DNA from: RSA9 sp036381195
GTDB lineage: Bacteria > Gemmatimonadota > Gemmatimonadetes > Longimicrobiales > RSA9
Direction of reading: 5' to 3'
DNA: 64,000 nucleotides
Assembly (NCBI GenBank): GCA_036381195.1
Contig: DASVDH010000127.1
Coordinates: 1-64,000, forward strand
Shown here: one piece after another, positions 43,985 through 51,720 of the stretch
How positions within the stretch are numbered: position 1 is the stretch's first letter
Layout of the letters: each line of letters starts with the position of its first letter
Notes under the pieces: generated by a model
Databases searched by the model: none
What the model saw: the letters and a program-made list of their open reading frames with translations, nothing else
What the model was told of the DNA's origin: nothing
Made by a program: the position numbers and the translations under genes

Positions 43985-44001
43985 CCGGGCCGCCGGCCCG
44001 G
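43985..44001. terminator. Hairpin in the 30-base gap between convergent genes
   Basis: CCGGGCC / GGCCCGG, a perfect 7-bp stem with a 3-base loop, lies between the stops of the LVIVD gene and the DUF2167 gene. There is no U-tract; it is a likely bidirectional pause or termination structure. Confidence 0.4.
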
Positions 44002-44005
44002 CCGG

Positions 44006-44893
44006 TCAGGCGGGCCGCTCCTTCTTCCTCGCGAACAAGCGGGCGATGATGGCGCCAAGCGCGACCACGCCGGCGACCACCAGCTTCTTGGCGGCCAGGA
44101 TGCCGGCCAGCAGCACCTTGAAGAAGCCCGCCTTCAGCGCCACCTTGCCGGCGATCAGGCCGGCGATGCCGTAGGCCGCGACCTTGTCCATGCCGGGGAC
44201 GAAGTCGGCGTACCGGTGGCCCTCGTTGAACTCGACGAAGGCGAGCACGGATTGCATGTCGGACCGCACGCTGGGGAGCTGGCTCATGGCGGACACGGCG
44301 TTGAGCACGAGGACGCCGTGGCGGCCGAGCACGCGGATGTTGTAGTTGAGCGTGTGCTCGGGTGCATCGCCGAAGCGGAGCTCCTTCGCCCAGTAGAGCT
44401 TGTGCGTCGCCTGGTCGTAATGTGGCGGCTCCGCCCAGCCGATCAGCTCGACAGGCGGGTAGCCGGCTTCCATGCGCGCCTCGTTCTCCTCGCGCGTGTC
44501 GGCCTGCATCTGCCGTAGCAGCTCGTCGTAATCGATGGATGCCGCGTCGTCATCCTTGACGTAGCCGTCTTCCTGGAACGTGATGACCACGCCCCAGCCC
44601 TCCTCGCTGAACGGGCTCACGTCCGACGGGACCAGCATGCCCAGCGGCGGCTCGCCGGGTGGGTTGCCCCACCCCTCGACCAGGAGGCGGGAGGCGTCCT
44701 CCGGCCCCAGGAAGCGGAAGCTCTCGGGGACGTTCAGCGTGGCCAGTCCGCCCGCCAGCGTGATGACTCCTTGCTGGTAGTGGAAGGAGGCCTCGAGCGC
44801 CTGGAGCTCGGGGTCGATCTCGGTCTGCTGTGCGAGCGCGGTCGTCGCCGTCGCGGCGCAGAGGACCGCCGCGGCAAGGATGGTGCGGTGCAT
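44006..44893 (-). CDS. DUF2167 domain membrane protein
   Basis: A 295-residue protein with a signal peptide (MHRTILAAAVLCAATATTALAQ) and the DUF2167 periplasmic region: GVITLAGGLATLNVPESFRFLGPEDASRLL, GMLVPSD, EGWGVVITFQEDGYVKDDDAASIDYDELLRQM, IGWAEPPHYDQATHKLYWAKELRF and LNYNIRVLGRHGVLVLNAV. Two C-terminal helices (IAGLIAGKVALKAGFFKVLLAGILAA and LVVAGVVALGAIIARLF) end in a basic KKERPA. The domain is widespread, and its function is unknown. The length and order are typical. Confidence 0.87.
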   Translation of the reverse strand: MHRTILAAAVLCAATATTALAQQTEIDPELQALEASFHYQQGVITLAGGLATLNVPESFRFLGPEDASRLLVEGWGNPPGEPPLGMLVPSDVSPFSEEGWGVVITFQEDGYVKDDDAASIDYDELLRQMQADTREENEARMEAGYPPVELIGWAEPPHYDQATHKLYWAKELRFGDAPEHTLNYNIRVLGRHGVLVLNAVSAMSQLPSVRSDMQSVLAFVEFNEGHRYADFVPGMDKVAAYGIAGLIAGKVALKAGFFKVLLAGILAAKKLVVAGVVALGAIIARLFARKKERPA

Positions 44894-45202
44894 CCGGGTT
44901 CCCCCTGATGGACGTTGCCTCCGGGGGAGAACCGGGTGGGACAAGAAAGTAGTGTAGCCGGGGTTGCGCGAGGGGCGCAAGGTCTGGCGCCGCGGCTCGG
45001 GGAAACACCTGTTGGAGCACGAGGAGCCGTGCCGCGGGGCCTGCGCCGGGACAACAACGACATCGTGTGGCGCCGCCTTCCCGCCGGCCGCTGAATCTCG
45101 GCGACTGGTCGCGCGTGCACGGGCGGCGCCTCGGCAGGCGTCGAGGGTCGGCCTGTCGTGCGGACCGCGGCGCAGTTCCTGCAACGCTGGGCGGTCGAGG
45201 CC
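44894..45202. other. Intergenic between DUF2167 and the tRNA
   Basis: 309 bases with no supported gene. It contains the promoter region of the leftward DUF2167 gene and the upstream region of the tRNA. I see no clear promoter motif, repeat or hairpin. Confidence 0.4.
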
Positions 45203-45273
45203 GGCCGGGTAGCTCAATGGGAAGAGCCGGAATCCCAATTTCCGAGACGGCGGTTCGAATCCGCCCCCGGCCA
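45203..45273 (+). tRNA. tRNA-like gene with atypical anticodon arm (CCA by strict folding)
   Basis: A complete cloverleaf can be drawn: acceptor GGCCGGG/CCCGGCC, D stem GCTC/GAGC with loop AATGGGAA, anticodon stem CGGAA/TTCCG, 4-base variable loop, and a perfect T arm (GGCGG-TTCGAAT-CCGCC). The discriminator is A and no CCA end is encoded. The anticodon loop is TCCCAAT, so strict numbering gives anticodon CCA (Trp) but with C instead of the near-invariant U at position 33. Shifting by one would give CCC (Gly) but breaks the stem. The base at position 26 is missing. It is therefore either a divergent functional tRNA or a decayed one. Confidence 0.6.
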
Positions 45274-45402
45274 TCGTGCGCCGGGGGCGTCGCGGCGTGA
45301 CTGCGGCCCGGGCGCCGGGCACTCCTCGCGCGCTTGCGTCTCGCCGCTGCACGGCCTAGAGTGGGCCGTATCCGGATCCTATCCCCCGACCCGAGCACCG
45401 TC

Positions 45403-46362
45403 ATGTCCGATACCCTACGACTGGAAGGCGTGACCAAGCGCTATGCCGCCCATGTCGCGGTGCGCGAGCTGACCCTGTCCGTCCCGCCGGGATCCATCTA
45501 CGGCATCCTCGGGCCGAACGGCGCCGGCAAGTCCACCACGTTGCGCATGGTGATGAACATCATTGCGCGCGACGGGGGCCACATCTCGCTGCTGGGCGCG
45601 GATCCGGCGCAGGACGGCGCGGTGCTGCGCCGGGTCGGCTACCTGCCCGAGGAGCGCGGGCTCTACCGCAAGATGAAGGTGATCGACGTGATCATCTTCT
45701 TCGCCTGCCTCAAGGGTGTTCCCGCGGCGCAGGCGCGGCGCGAAGGTGAGGCGTGGCTCGAGCGGATGGGCCTGGCGCAGTGGCGCGATGCCAAGGTCGA
45801 GACGCTGTCGAAGGGCATGCAGCAAAAGGTGCAGTTCATCACCACGGTGCTGCACGAGCCGGACGTGCTGATCCTGGACGAGCCCCACTCGGGACTGGAT
45901 CCGGTGAACCAGGAGGTGCTGCGGGACACGATGCTCGATGCCGCCCGGCAGGGCAGGACGGTGATCTTCAGCACGCACAACATGGATCAGGCGGAGCAGC
46001 TCTGCGAGTACGTCTGCATCATCGCGGGCGGACGGAAGGTGCTGGACGGCCGGCTCCGCGACCTGCGGCGGGCCAACCGCGGCAACCGCTACCTGATCGA
46101 GTTCGACGAGGCATCGGCCGAGGCCGACCGCCTCATCGAGGGAAACCGCCGACTGCTGAGCAAGACGCGACGGGGCGAGGAGCTGTGGGAGGTCGAGCTG
46201 CCGGCGGGCGATGCGCCCGGCGAGCTGCTGGCCGAGCTGGCGCGCCTGCCCGTGCCGCTCCACCGCTTCGAGCGCATCGAGCCGTCGCTGCACGAGATCT
46301 TCGTGACCCACGTGGGCGACGCGTCCGTCGCCGACCGCCGCAAGGAGCTGGTCCATGCCTGA
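45403..46362 (+). CDS. ABC transporter ATP-binding protein (NatA-like)
   Basis: A 319-residue ATPase partner of the permease that overlaps its end. Walker A is GPNGAGKST (about 38-46), the Q-loop region contains YLPEERGLYRKM (typical of the NatA/CcmA exporter group), the signature is the variant LSKGMQQKVQ, and Walker B is VLILDEPHSGLD. A C-terminal regulatory extension of about 85 residues follows (RYLIEFDEASAEADRLIEG). NatA-type pairs export sodium or other small cargo; here the cargo is unknown. There is no strong ribosome site before the ATG. It starts 130 bases after the tRNA. Confidence 0.9.
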   Translation: MSDTLRLEGVTKRYAAHVAVRELTLSVPPGSIYGILGPNGAGKSTTLRMVMNIIARDGGHISLLGADPAQDGAVLRRVGYLPEERGLYRKMKVIDVIIFFACLKGVPAAQARREGEAWLERMGLAQWRDAKVETLSKGMQQKVQFITTVLHEPDVLILDEPHSGLDPVNQEVLRDTMLDAARQGRTVIFSTHNMDQAEQLCEYVCIIAGGRKVLDGRLRDLRRANRGNRYLIEFDEASAEADRLIEGNRRLLSKTRRGEELWEVELPAGDAPGELLAELARLPVPLHRFERIEPSLHEIFVTHVGDASVADRRKELVHA

Positions 46363-47626
46363 GATCATGCTCATCCTGCGCCGCGAGTTCCTCGAGCGCG
46401 TGCGGACGCGCGGCTTCGTGCTGGGGACGCTCCTGTTCCCGATCTTCATGGCGGCGATCCTGATCGTGCCCGCCATGTTCGATGAGAGCGGCGAGCAGCG
46501 GCGGCTCGCGGTCATCGACGAGGCGCCGGCCGGCGTCGGCGAGCGGTTCGTGCAGGCGCTCACGGCGCCGGCCGAGGACGGGGGCGCGAGCCGCTACACC
46601 GTGGAGGTGGTCGCGGGCCCGCTCGACGCGGTGCGCGACGAGCTGAACGCGCGCATCCAGGCGGACGAGCTGCACGGCTACGTGGTGCTGCCTGCGGACG
46701 TGCTCGAGCGGAACCAGGTCCAGTACCGCGCCAAGGCGCTCGGCGGACCCGGCGTGCTGCGCGAGATCCGCGCTGCCGCATCCCAGGCCGTGCAGGCGGA
46801 ACGGCTGCGGCAGGCGGGCCTCGAGATCCAGGAGGTCGCCGCGCTGATCCGCCCCGTCGAGGTGGACAACGCCCGCATCACGGCAGAAGGCGAGGAGGGT
46901 GCGGACGCGGAGTCGACGTTCCTGGCGGCCTACGTCATCGCGCTGGCGATCTACATGCTCGTCGCGATGTACGGGATGAGCGTGATGCGCAGCGTGCTCG
47001 AGGAGAAGACCAACCGGATCGCGGAGGTGCTGGCCAGCTCGGTGCGCGCATCCCACCTCATGGCCGGGAAGATCCTGGGGGTCGGCTCCGCCGCGCTGGT
47101 GCAGGTCCTGATCTGGGTCGTGCTGATCGTGCTGCTGGTGACGCAGTCCGACGCGATCGCCGCGCGCTTCGGCATGGAGCCAGATGCGATCCGCTCGATC
47201 GGCATCGCGCCGGGCACGGCCATGCTGCTCGTCGCTTACTTCCTGCTGGGGTTCTTCCTGTTCGCCTCGCTGTTCGCCGTGCTCGGCGCGGCAGTCACGA
47301 GCGAGCAGGAGGCCCAGTCGCTCCAGATGGTGATCATGGTGCCGTTGTTCGTGCCGCTGCTCTTCCTGATGCAGCTCGCGTCAGACCCGCTCGGCCGTAC
47401 GGCAACCATCCTCGGCCTGGTGCCGTTCACGGCGCCGATCGCGATGCCGATGCGCATGGCGGCGGCGCCGATCCCGGCGATCCAGATCGCCGGGTCGCTC
47501 ACCTTGCTCGCGCTGGCGCTGATCGTGTGCGCCTGGCTCGCGGGCAAGATCTACCGGATCGGGATCCTCTCCACGGGCAAGCGCGCGACGCTGAAGGACC
47601 TGGCGGCCTGGATCAGGACCGCGTGA
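46355..47626 (+). CDS. ABC transporter permease (NatB-like, ABC-2 type)
   Basis: A 423-residue inner-membrane permease whose ATG is 8 bases inside the ATPase gene, so the two are coupled. Layout: N-terminal helix (FVLGTLLFPIFMAAILIVPAMF), a large extracytoplasmic domain (about 45-180), then five or six helices. These start with FLAAYVIALAIYMLVAMYGMSV and contain the hallmark EEKTNRIAEVLASSVRASHLMAGKILG of NatB-type permeases. The C-terminus is cytoplasmic (YRIGILSTGKRATLKDLAAWIRTA). It forms an exporter with the upstream ATPase; the substrate is unknown. Confidence 0.9.
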   Translation: MPEIMLILRREFLERVRTRGFVLGTLLFPIFMAAILIVPAMFDESGEQRRLAVIDEAPAGVGERFVQALTAPAEDGGASRYTVEVVAGPLDAVRDELNARIQADELHGYVVLPADVLERNQVQYRAKALGGPGVLREIRAAASQAVQAERLRQAGLEIQEVAALIRPVEVDNARITAEGEEGADAESTFLAAYVIALAIYMLVAMYGMSVMRSVLEEKTNRIAEVLASSVRASHLMAGKILGVGSAALVQVLIWVVLIVLLVTQSDAIAARFGMEPDAIRSIGIAPGTAMLLVAYFLLGFFLFASLFAVLGAAVTSEQEAQSLQMVIMVPLFVPLLFLMQLASDPLGRTATILGLVPFTAPIAMPMRMAAAPIPAIQIAGSLTLLALALIVCAWLAGKIYRIGILSTGKRATLKDLAAWIRTA

Positions 47627-47797
47627 GGTCGGGCCGCGGCGCCGGCGCGGAGCCGAGCGCTGGTGCGCCCGCCCCCTCCTCCGCCCGCGCTGCCCGGGAT
47701 CCGGCGGCAGCGCCGGCGCGCGTGTGTCAGCTCTGCGGGGCGCTGCGCCGCAATGGTCGCAAAGCACCGGCGCGCCGCCGCAACGCCCGCGCGCGCC

Positions 47798-48214
47798 TCA
47801 GCTCTGCGGGATGTGGCCGGGCGTGTCGTGCAGCCCGGAGATGCGCATGAGCTCGCGCCACTTGCTGCGGACCCAGCGCTCGAGGGCGACGCGCATCGCC
47901 TCCTGCTCATCGTCGTCCAGCACGGGCTCGGCCGGGATGGAGGGCGGCTCGATGCGCGCGTACGGCCGCCCGTCGTTGAACACGAAGCGTGCGGCGGGCC
48001 GCGCGTGTGCGCCGTACCATTCCGGCGGCGAGACGTAGTCCTGCCAGCGCGGGGGCACGTCGTCCTCGCGGAACAACACGCGGATCTCCTGCGGCCGGCG
48101 TTCGTCCCACAGGAAGCCGGCGCCGTCGCTGGCGGTCGCGGCCGCGGCGCGGCCGAGCTGCTGCCACTGCTCGGGCGTCACGACGATCTCGAAATCCAGG
48201 TTGCGCACCTCCAT
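47798..48214 (-). CDS. Hypothetical protein, 138 residues
   Basis: A soluble acidic protein that I do not recognise: MEVRNLDFEIVVTPEQWQQL at the N-terminus, then GFLWDERRPQEIRVLFREDDVPPRW, PEWYGAHARPAARFVFNDGRPYARIEPP, and a C-terminal helix with DDDEQEAMRVALERWVRSKWRELM. There is no signal peptide, membrane segment or cysteine. GGAGGAGG before the ATG and consistent GC-rich third positions support a real gene. It points toward the permease gene and follows the CBS gene, with a 112-base gap, so they may be co-transcribed. Confidence 0.65.
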   Translation of the reverse strand: MEVRNLDFEIVVTPEQWQQLGRAAAATASDGAGFLWDERRPQEIRVLFREDDVPPRWQDYVSPPEWYGAHARPAARFVFNDGRPYARIEPPSIPAEPVLDDDEQEAMRVALERWVRSKWRELMRISGLHDTPGHIPQS

Positions 48215-48326
48215 CTCGCACCTCCTCCGCGGGGCGCAACGGGCGGGCGGCGGCCCCCGGATTCGCCCGCCGTCCGGCAGCAGCCGCTGCGGACCGCGTT
48301 TTCCGGCCGTGCCGCGAGCCGTGCCC

Positions 48327-48803
48327 TCAGTGCATCGACTTCCGCTCGGGGTGCGCGGGCTCGCTGATGCGCTCGAGCGTGTCGGCGACGTCCAGCGGGC
48401 TCACCGCCTGCTCCTCGACGGCGTCGACGGCGAGGTCGGCCTGGGCGATGATGCCGATGATGCGGTCGCTCGCGTCCAGCACCGGCACGCGCCGCACCTG
48501 CTCGCTCTTCATCACGTCCATCACGCGGGCGACGTCGTCGCCGGCGTGGACCGCGTGCACGTCCCGCGTCATGTGCTGGTCCACCGCGCACTGCTGCGGC
48601 TGGTGCCCCGCCGCCACGCAGCGGACGGCGATGTCGCGGTCGGTGATGATGCCGAGCAGGCGGCGGTCCGCGCGGCTCTCGACGACGGGCACGCTGCCGA
48701 TCCCGTGCTCGCGCAGCTCGCGAGCGGTATCGCTGATGGTGGTGCCGCGCTCGACGACGATCGGGTCGGGGGTCATCAGCTCGGCGGCCTTCATCTCTCG
48801 CAT
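48327..48803 (-). CDS. CBS-pair domain protein
   Basis: A 158-residue protein consisting of two CBS motifs. CBS1 is about residues 8-65 (LMTPDPIVVERGTTISDTARELREHGIGSVPVVE, then LLGIITDRDIAVRCVA). CBS2 is about 76-130 (HMTRDVHAVHAGDDVARVMDVMKSEQVRRVPVLD, then IIGIIAQADLA). CBS pairs bind adenosine nucleotides (AMP, ATP, SAM) and sense energy state. The 30-residue tail has no extra domain. The two Cys (RCVA, QQCAV) in the linker are not part of the fold. GGGAGG precedes the ATG. The partner is unknown. Confidence 0.92.
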   Translation of the reverse strand: MREMKAAELMTPDPIVVERGTTISDTARELREHGIGSVPVVESRADRRLLGIITDRDIAVRCVAAGHQPQQCAVDQHMTRDVHAVHAGDDVARVMDVMKSEQVRRVPVLDASDRIIGIIAQADLAVDAVEEQAVSPLDVADTLERISEPAHPERKSMH

Positions 48804-48846
48804 GGCGGGCCTCCCATCCGGCTACGCGGCAGGGGTTGCACGGGGC

Positions 48847-48969
48847 GTGCCGGGGGCGCGGCAGGCCGGCGCCGGCGTAGGGGACGGGTGGGTTGGCGGG
48901 TGGGCGCGGGCTGGACTGGCGGGGCGCACCCGCAGTACGTGCCGGGCGCGGCGCAGGCCGGCGCCGGCG
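48847..48969 (+). repeat. Two 31-base direct repeats in the spacer between CBS and toroid genes
   Basis: A 31-base GTGCCGG...GGCGCCGGCG sequence occurs at 48847-48877 and again, with a few mismatches, at 48939-48969. The 61 bases between them are GC-rich without features. Confidence 0.6.
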
Positions 48970-49004
48970 GGCGGCGCTAGCGGGGCGGCCGGCCGCGCGG
49001 CCCG

Positions 49005-51650
49005 CTACAGCGACCGCGCGCCGGCCGCCGCCGGCAGCCGCTCCAGCACGAACTGCACGGCGAGGTCCGTGAGGTTCCAGAGCTGGACGTCCGTGCTGCT
49101 GCCGTAGCGGACGGGCAACAGCCGGCCATCCTCGATGCGATAGCTCCAGAGCTCGAAGTGCCCGAGGCCGGACGCCTCCGCCGCGTCCGCGACCATGCGC
49201 AGCGTCGCGCCCAGCTCCTCGACGAGCGGCGCGAGGCGCGGCTCGAGGGGGCGGCCGGCGTCGTCGGTCGAGGCGCGCAGGAGCCCTGCGATGCCCGCGA
49301 CGATGATGTTGACCTCGCGGCCCCAGACCACGCGGGGTGAGTGGTAGCGGTCGCGGTCGAACGCGTCCCACACGGCGCGCGGCGCGTACGCGTCGTTCGC
49401 CGCGAGCGGGCCGAGCCCCTGCACGAGCAGGCCCGCGGGGTAGGGCAGGCGCAGCGTGCGCGCGTCGCGGCGCGCGGCGGCGGTGGTGGCGGAGTCCGGC
49501 GGGCCGGCGGCGGCCAGCGCCCCGAGCAGCATGCGCATGGCCGGGTCGGTGCTCATGACCGGGATGGGTCGCGCGTCGGCGTCCAGCGAGAGCGCGAGGA
49601 ACTCGAGCTCCGGCTCGTTCGCGGCAGGCCAGCCGCCGAGCCGCGCGCGCCAGAAGCGCGCCTCCGGCTCCGGGAGCCACGCGAGCTTCTCGGCGATCCG
49701 CGCCGCCGCCTCGGCCGCCGGCAGCCGCACGAAGAAGTGCGACGCGGCGCCGCGCCAGACTTCCGCGGCGTGCCGGGCCTGCGCGGGGTCCTCGAGCCAC
49801 GCGTCGAGCGGGCCGCTCGCGATGGCCGGCGCCTGCGCGCGCAGCTCCGCGGCGCCGAAGCCGAGCGCGTCGAGGGCATCGAGGATGCGCGCGGTCGCGT
49901 CCAGCGCGGCGGGCACCCAGATCGCGTTCACGTCCATCGCGTACCGGCCGCCGGCGTAGCCGGCCCCGCTGTCCCGCCAGCTCCCGGGAAACCAGCCCGC
50001 GCCGTCCGCGCGTGCGGGGAAGGCGACCAGGTTCGCGGCCATCGGCCGCCGCGTGTACGGCTCGGCCGAGCGGGCGACGTGGTCGAGGTTGCGCAGCAGG
50101 CGCGCGAGCCGGGAGTCTGCGGCGCCCGGCGCGGCCGGCTCGAGCAGCCACGCGCGCTTGCGTTCCGCCGGGATGCGCGGGTTCGCGAGGTAGCGCGCCG
50201 CGACGACGGGGAGCTGGAAGTCGTCGTCGCGCATCATGTAGTTCTCGCGGACGGTGCGGATGCCCGCGAGCACGGCGCGCGCGGCCGCGAGCGCGCTGTC
50301 CGCGCGGGCCGCGCGGCCCGCCTCGCGGTGTCGTGCCCATTCGTCCACCAGCGCGGCGTACTGCGCGGCGTGCTCGCGGATCGCCTGGCCGCCGAGCGCC
50401 TCCTCGTGGCTGACCTGGCCGTCCGCCCGGACCTTCGCGAGCGCGCTGCCGATCACGTGCTCGAGCATGCCGTCCGCCCAGACGGGCTGCATCAGCAACG
50501 CGGTCATGAGCATGTCGCGGCCGAAGTAGGTCGCGAAGTTGGGCAGCCCGGCCATCAGCTTCTCGTGGTACGAGAGCAGCTCGACGCCGCGGACCTGGCG
50601 CTCGAGCCGCCGGTAACGCAGCACGGCCGGGTGCGCCGTGTCGGACGGGTCCGCGGCCAGCACGCTGTCGCGCGCCGCGCGGATGCGGCCGTAGAACGCG
50701 AAGAAGTCGGCGTTGAAGATGTCGTCCCGGTAGAGCGGCGTGAGCGTCGCGGCGTCGGTCGTGATGCGGACCTCGAGCTCGATGGGCGCGCCGTCCATCG
50801 AGCGGACGCGCAGCGCGCGCCCAGCCAGCTCCGCGCGCGTCCGCCGCGCGTCGCCGGCGATGCGCAGCGCGAGGCGGGTGCGGGCGTCGAGCGCGGGCCG
50901 CTCCACGCGCAGCACCCACCTGCCGCCTTCCCGCGAGAGCGCGAGCCGCGGCTCGAGGCGCGAGCGCAGCTCGGCGACGTCGGCCGCGTCGAGCAAGGCG
51001 AGGTGGGCGGCTTGCTCGGCGCGGTCGATGCGCTCGATGCTCTGCACCAGCCGCGTGAATTCCGCGGGCACGTACGGCTCGCTGAACGGCCGGAGGTGCG
51101 CCTGCGAGTACTGGAAGTCGCGCTCGACGCGCATCGAGCCGAGCAGGAAGTGGCCGAGCACGAGCTCCGGCGCGGCGGACGCGAGCCGGTAGGTCAGCGT
51201 GCGCCGCGGGCCGTCGGTGGAGGCCGTCGCGCCCCGCGAGCCCCAGACCAGGTCCGCCGGCCGGCCATCCGCCGCGCGCGCGGTGAAGCCGAGACTCTCG
51301 TTGTCCGCGTCCGCCCAGACGTGGACGACGCGGCCGCTCCTCGCATCGAGGTAGATCTGGACGACGTTGCCGGCTGCATCGCGGTGGAAGCGGGTGCGGT
51401 AGCCCTCGAACGCGGCCGGGTCATCGAGCCCGGGCTCGGGGAAGGCGAGGACGGGCGGGGTCTCCTGCGCTGCGGGCGCGGTTGACGCGCCGGCGCGGGG
51501 CGGGGTGCGCTCCGCCGGCCCGGCGTTCGCCCTTGCGGCGAGGTGCGCCGGCGCCACCGGGGTGTGTGGCGGCGTGCGTTGGGATGCAGGCGTTCCCGGG
51601 TGCGCGAGCGCGACGAGCTGGGCAAGGAGTGTCAGCGTGCTAGCGATCAT
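49005..51650 (-). CDS. Large secreted protein with (alpha/alpha)-toroid glycosidase-like features
   Basis: An 881-residue protein with a signal peptide (MIASTLTLLAQLVALAHPG) and an Ala/Pro-rich linker of about 40 residues. A beta-rich N-terminal part follows (FHRDAAGNVVQIYLDARSGRVVHVWADAD). The C-terminal half looks like an alpha/alpha-toroid: LPNFATYFGRDMLMTALLMQP (about 460-480) recalls the glycogen-debranching/six-hairpin glycosidase motif, and DVNAIWVPAALDAT and WGREVNIIVAGIAGLL are further helix pairs. I do not know the exact family. It lies 70 bases downstream of a TonB receptor gene on the same strand, suggesting a carbohydrate-uptake pair. The start is placed after the receptor's stop; an earlier ATG would overlap it. 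Confidence 0.65.
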   Translation of the reverse strand: MIASTLTLLAQLVALAHPGTPASQRTPPHTPVAPAHLAARANAGPAERTPPRAGASTAPAAQETPPVLAFPEPGLDDPAAFEGYRTRFHRDAAGNVVQIYLDARSGRVVHVWADADNESLGFTARAADGRPADLVWGSRGATASTDGPRRTLTYRLASAAPELVLGHFLLGSMRVERDFQYSQAHLRPFSEPYVPAEFTRLVQSIERIDRAEQAAHLALLDAADVAELRSRLEPRLALSREGGRWVLRVERPALDARTRLALRIAGDARRTRAELAGRALRVRSMDGAPIELEVRITTDAATLTPLYRDDIFNADFFAFYGRIRAARDSVLAADPSDTAHPAVLRYRRLERQVRGVELLSYHEKLMAGLPNFATYFGRDMLMTALLMQPVWADGMLEHVIGSALAKVRADGQVSHEEALGGQAIREHAAQYAALVDEWARHREAGRAARADSALAAARAVLAGIRTVRENYMMRDDDFQLPVVAARYLANPRIPAERKRAWLLEPAAPGAADSRLARLLRNLDHVARSAEPYTRRPMAANLVAFPARADGAGWFPGSWRDSGAGYAGGRYAMDVNAIWVPAALDATARILDALDALGFGAAELRAQAPAIASGPLDAWLEDPAQARHAAEVWRGAASHFFVRLPAAEAAARIAEKLAWLPEPEARFWRARLGGWPAANEPELEFLALSLDADARPIPVMSTDPAMRMLLGALAAAGPPDSATTAAARRDARTLRLPYPAGLLVQGLGPLAANDAYAPRAVWDAFDRDRYHSPRVVWGREVNIIVAGIAGLLRASTDDAGRPLEPRLAPLVEELGATLRMVADAAEASGLGHFELWSYRIEDGRLLPVRYGSSTDVQLWNLTDLAVQFVLERLPAAAGARSL

Positions 51651-51720
51651 GGCCTCGTGTGCGGGAGAGAAGGCCGCGCCCGCGACCGCCAGGGGGCGGC
51701 CGCGGGCGCGGGTGCGGGGG

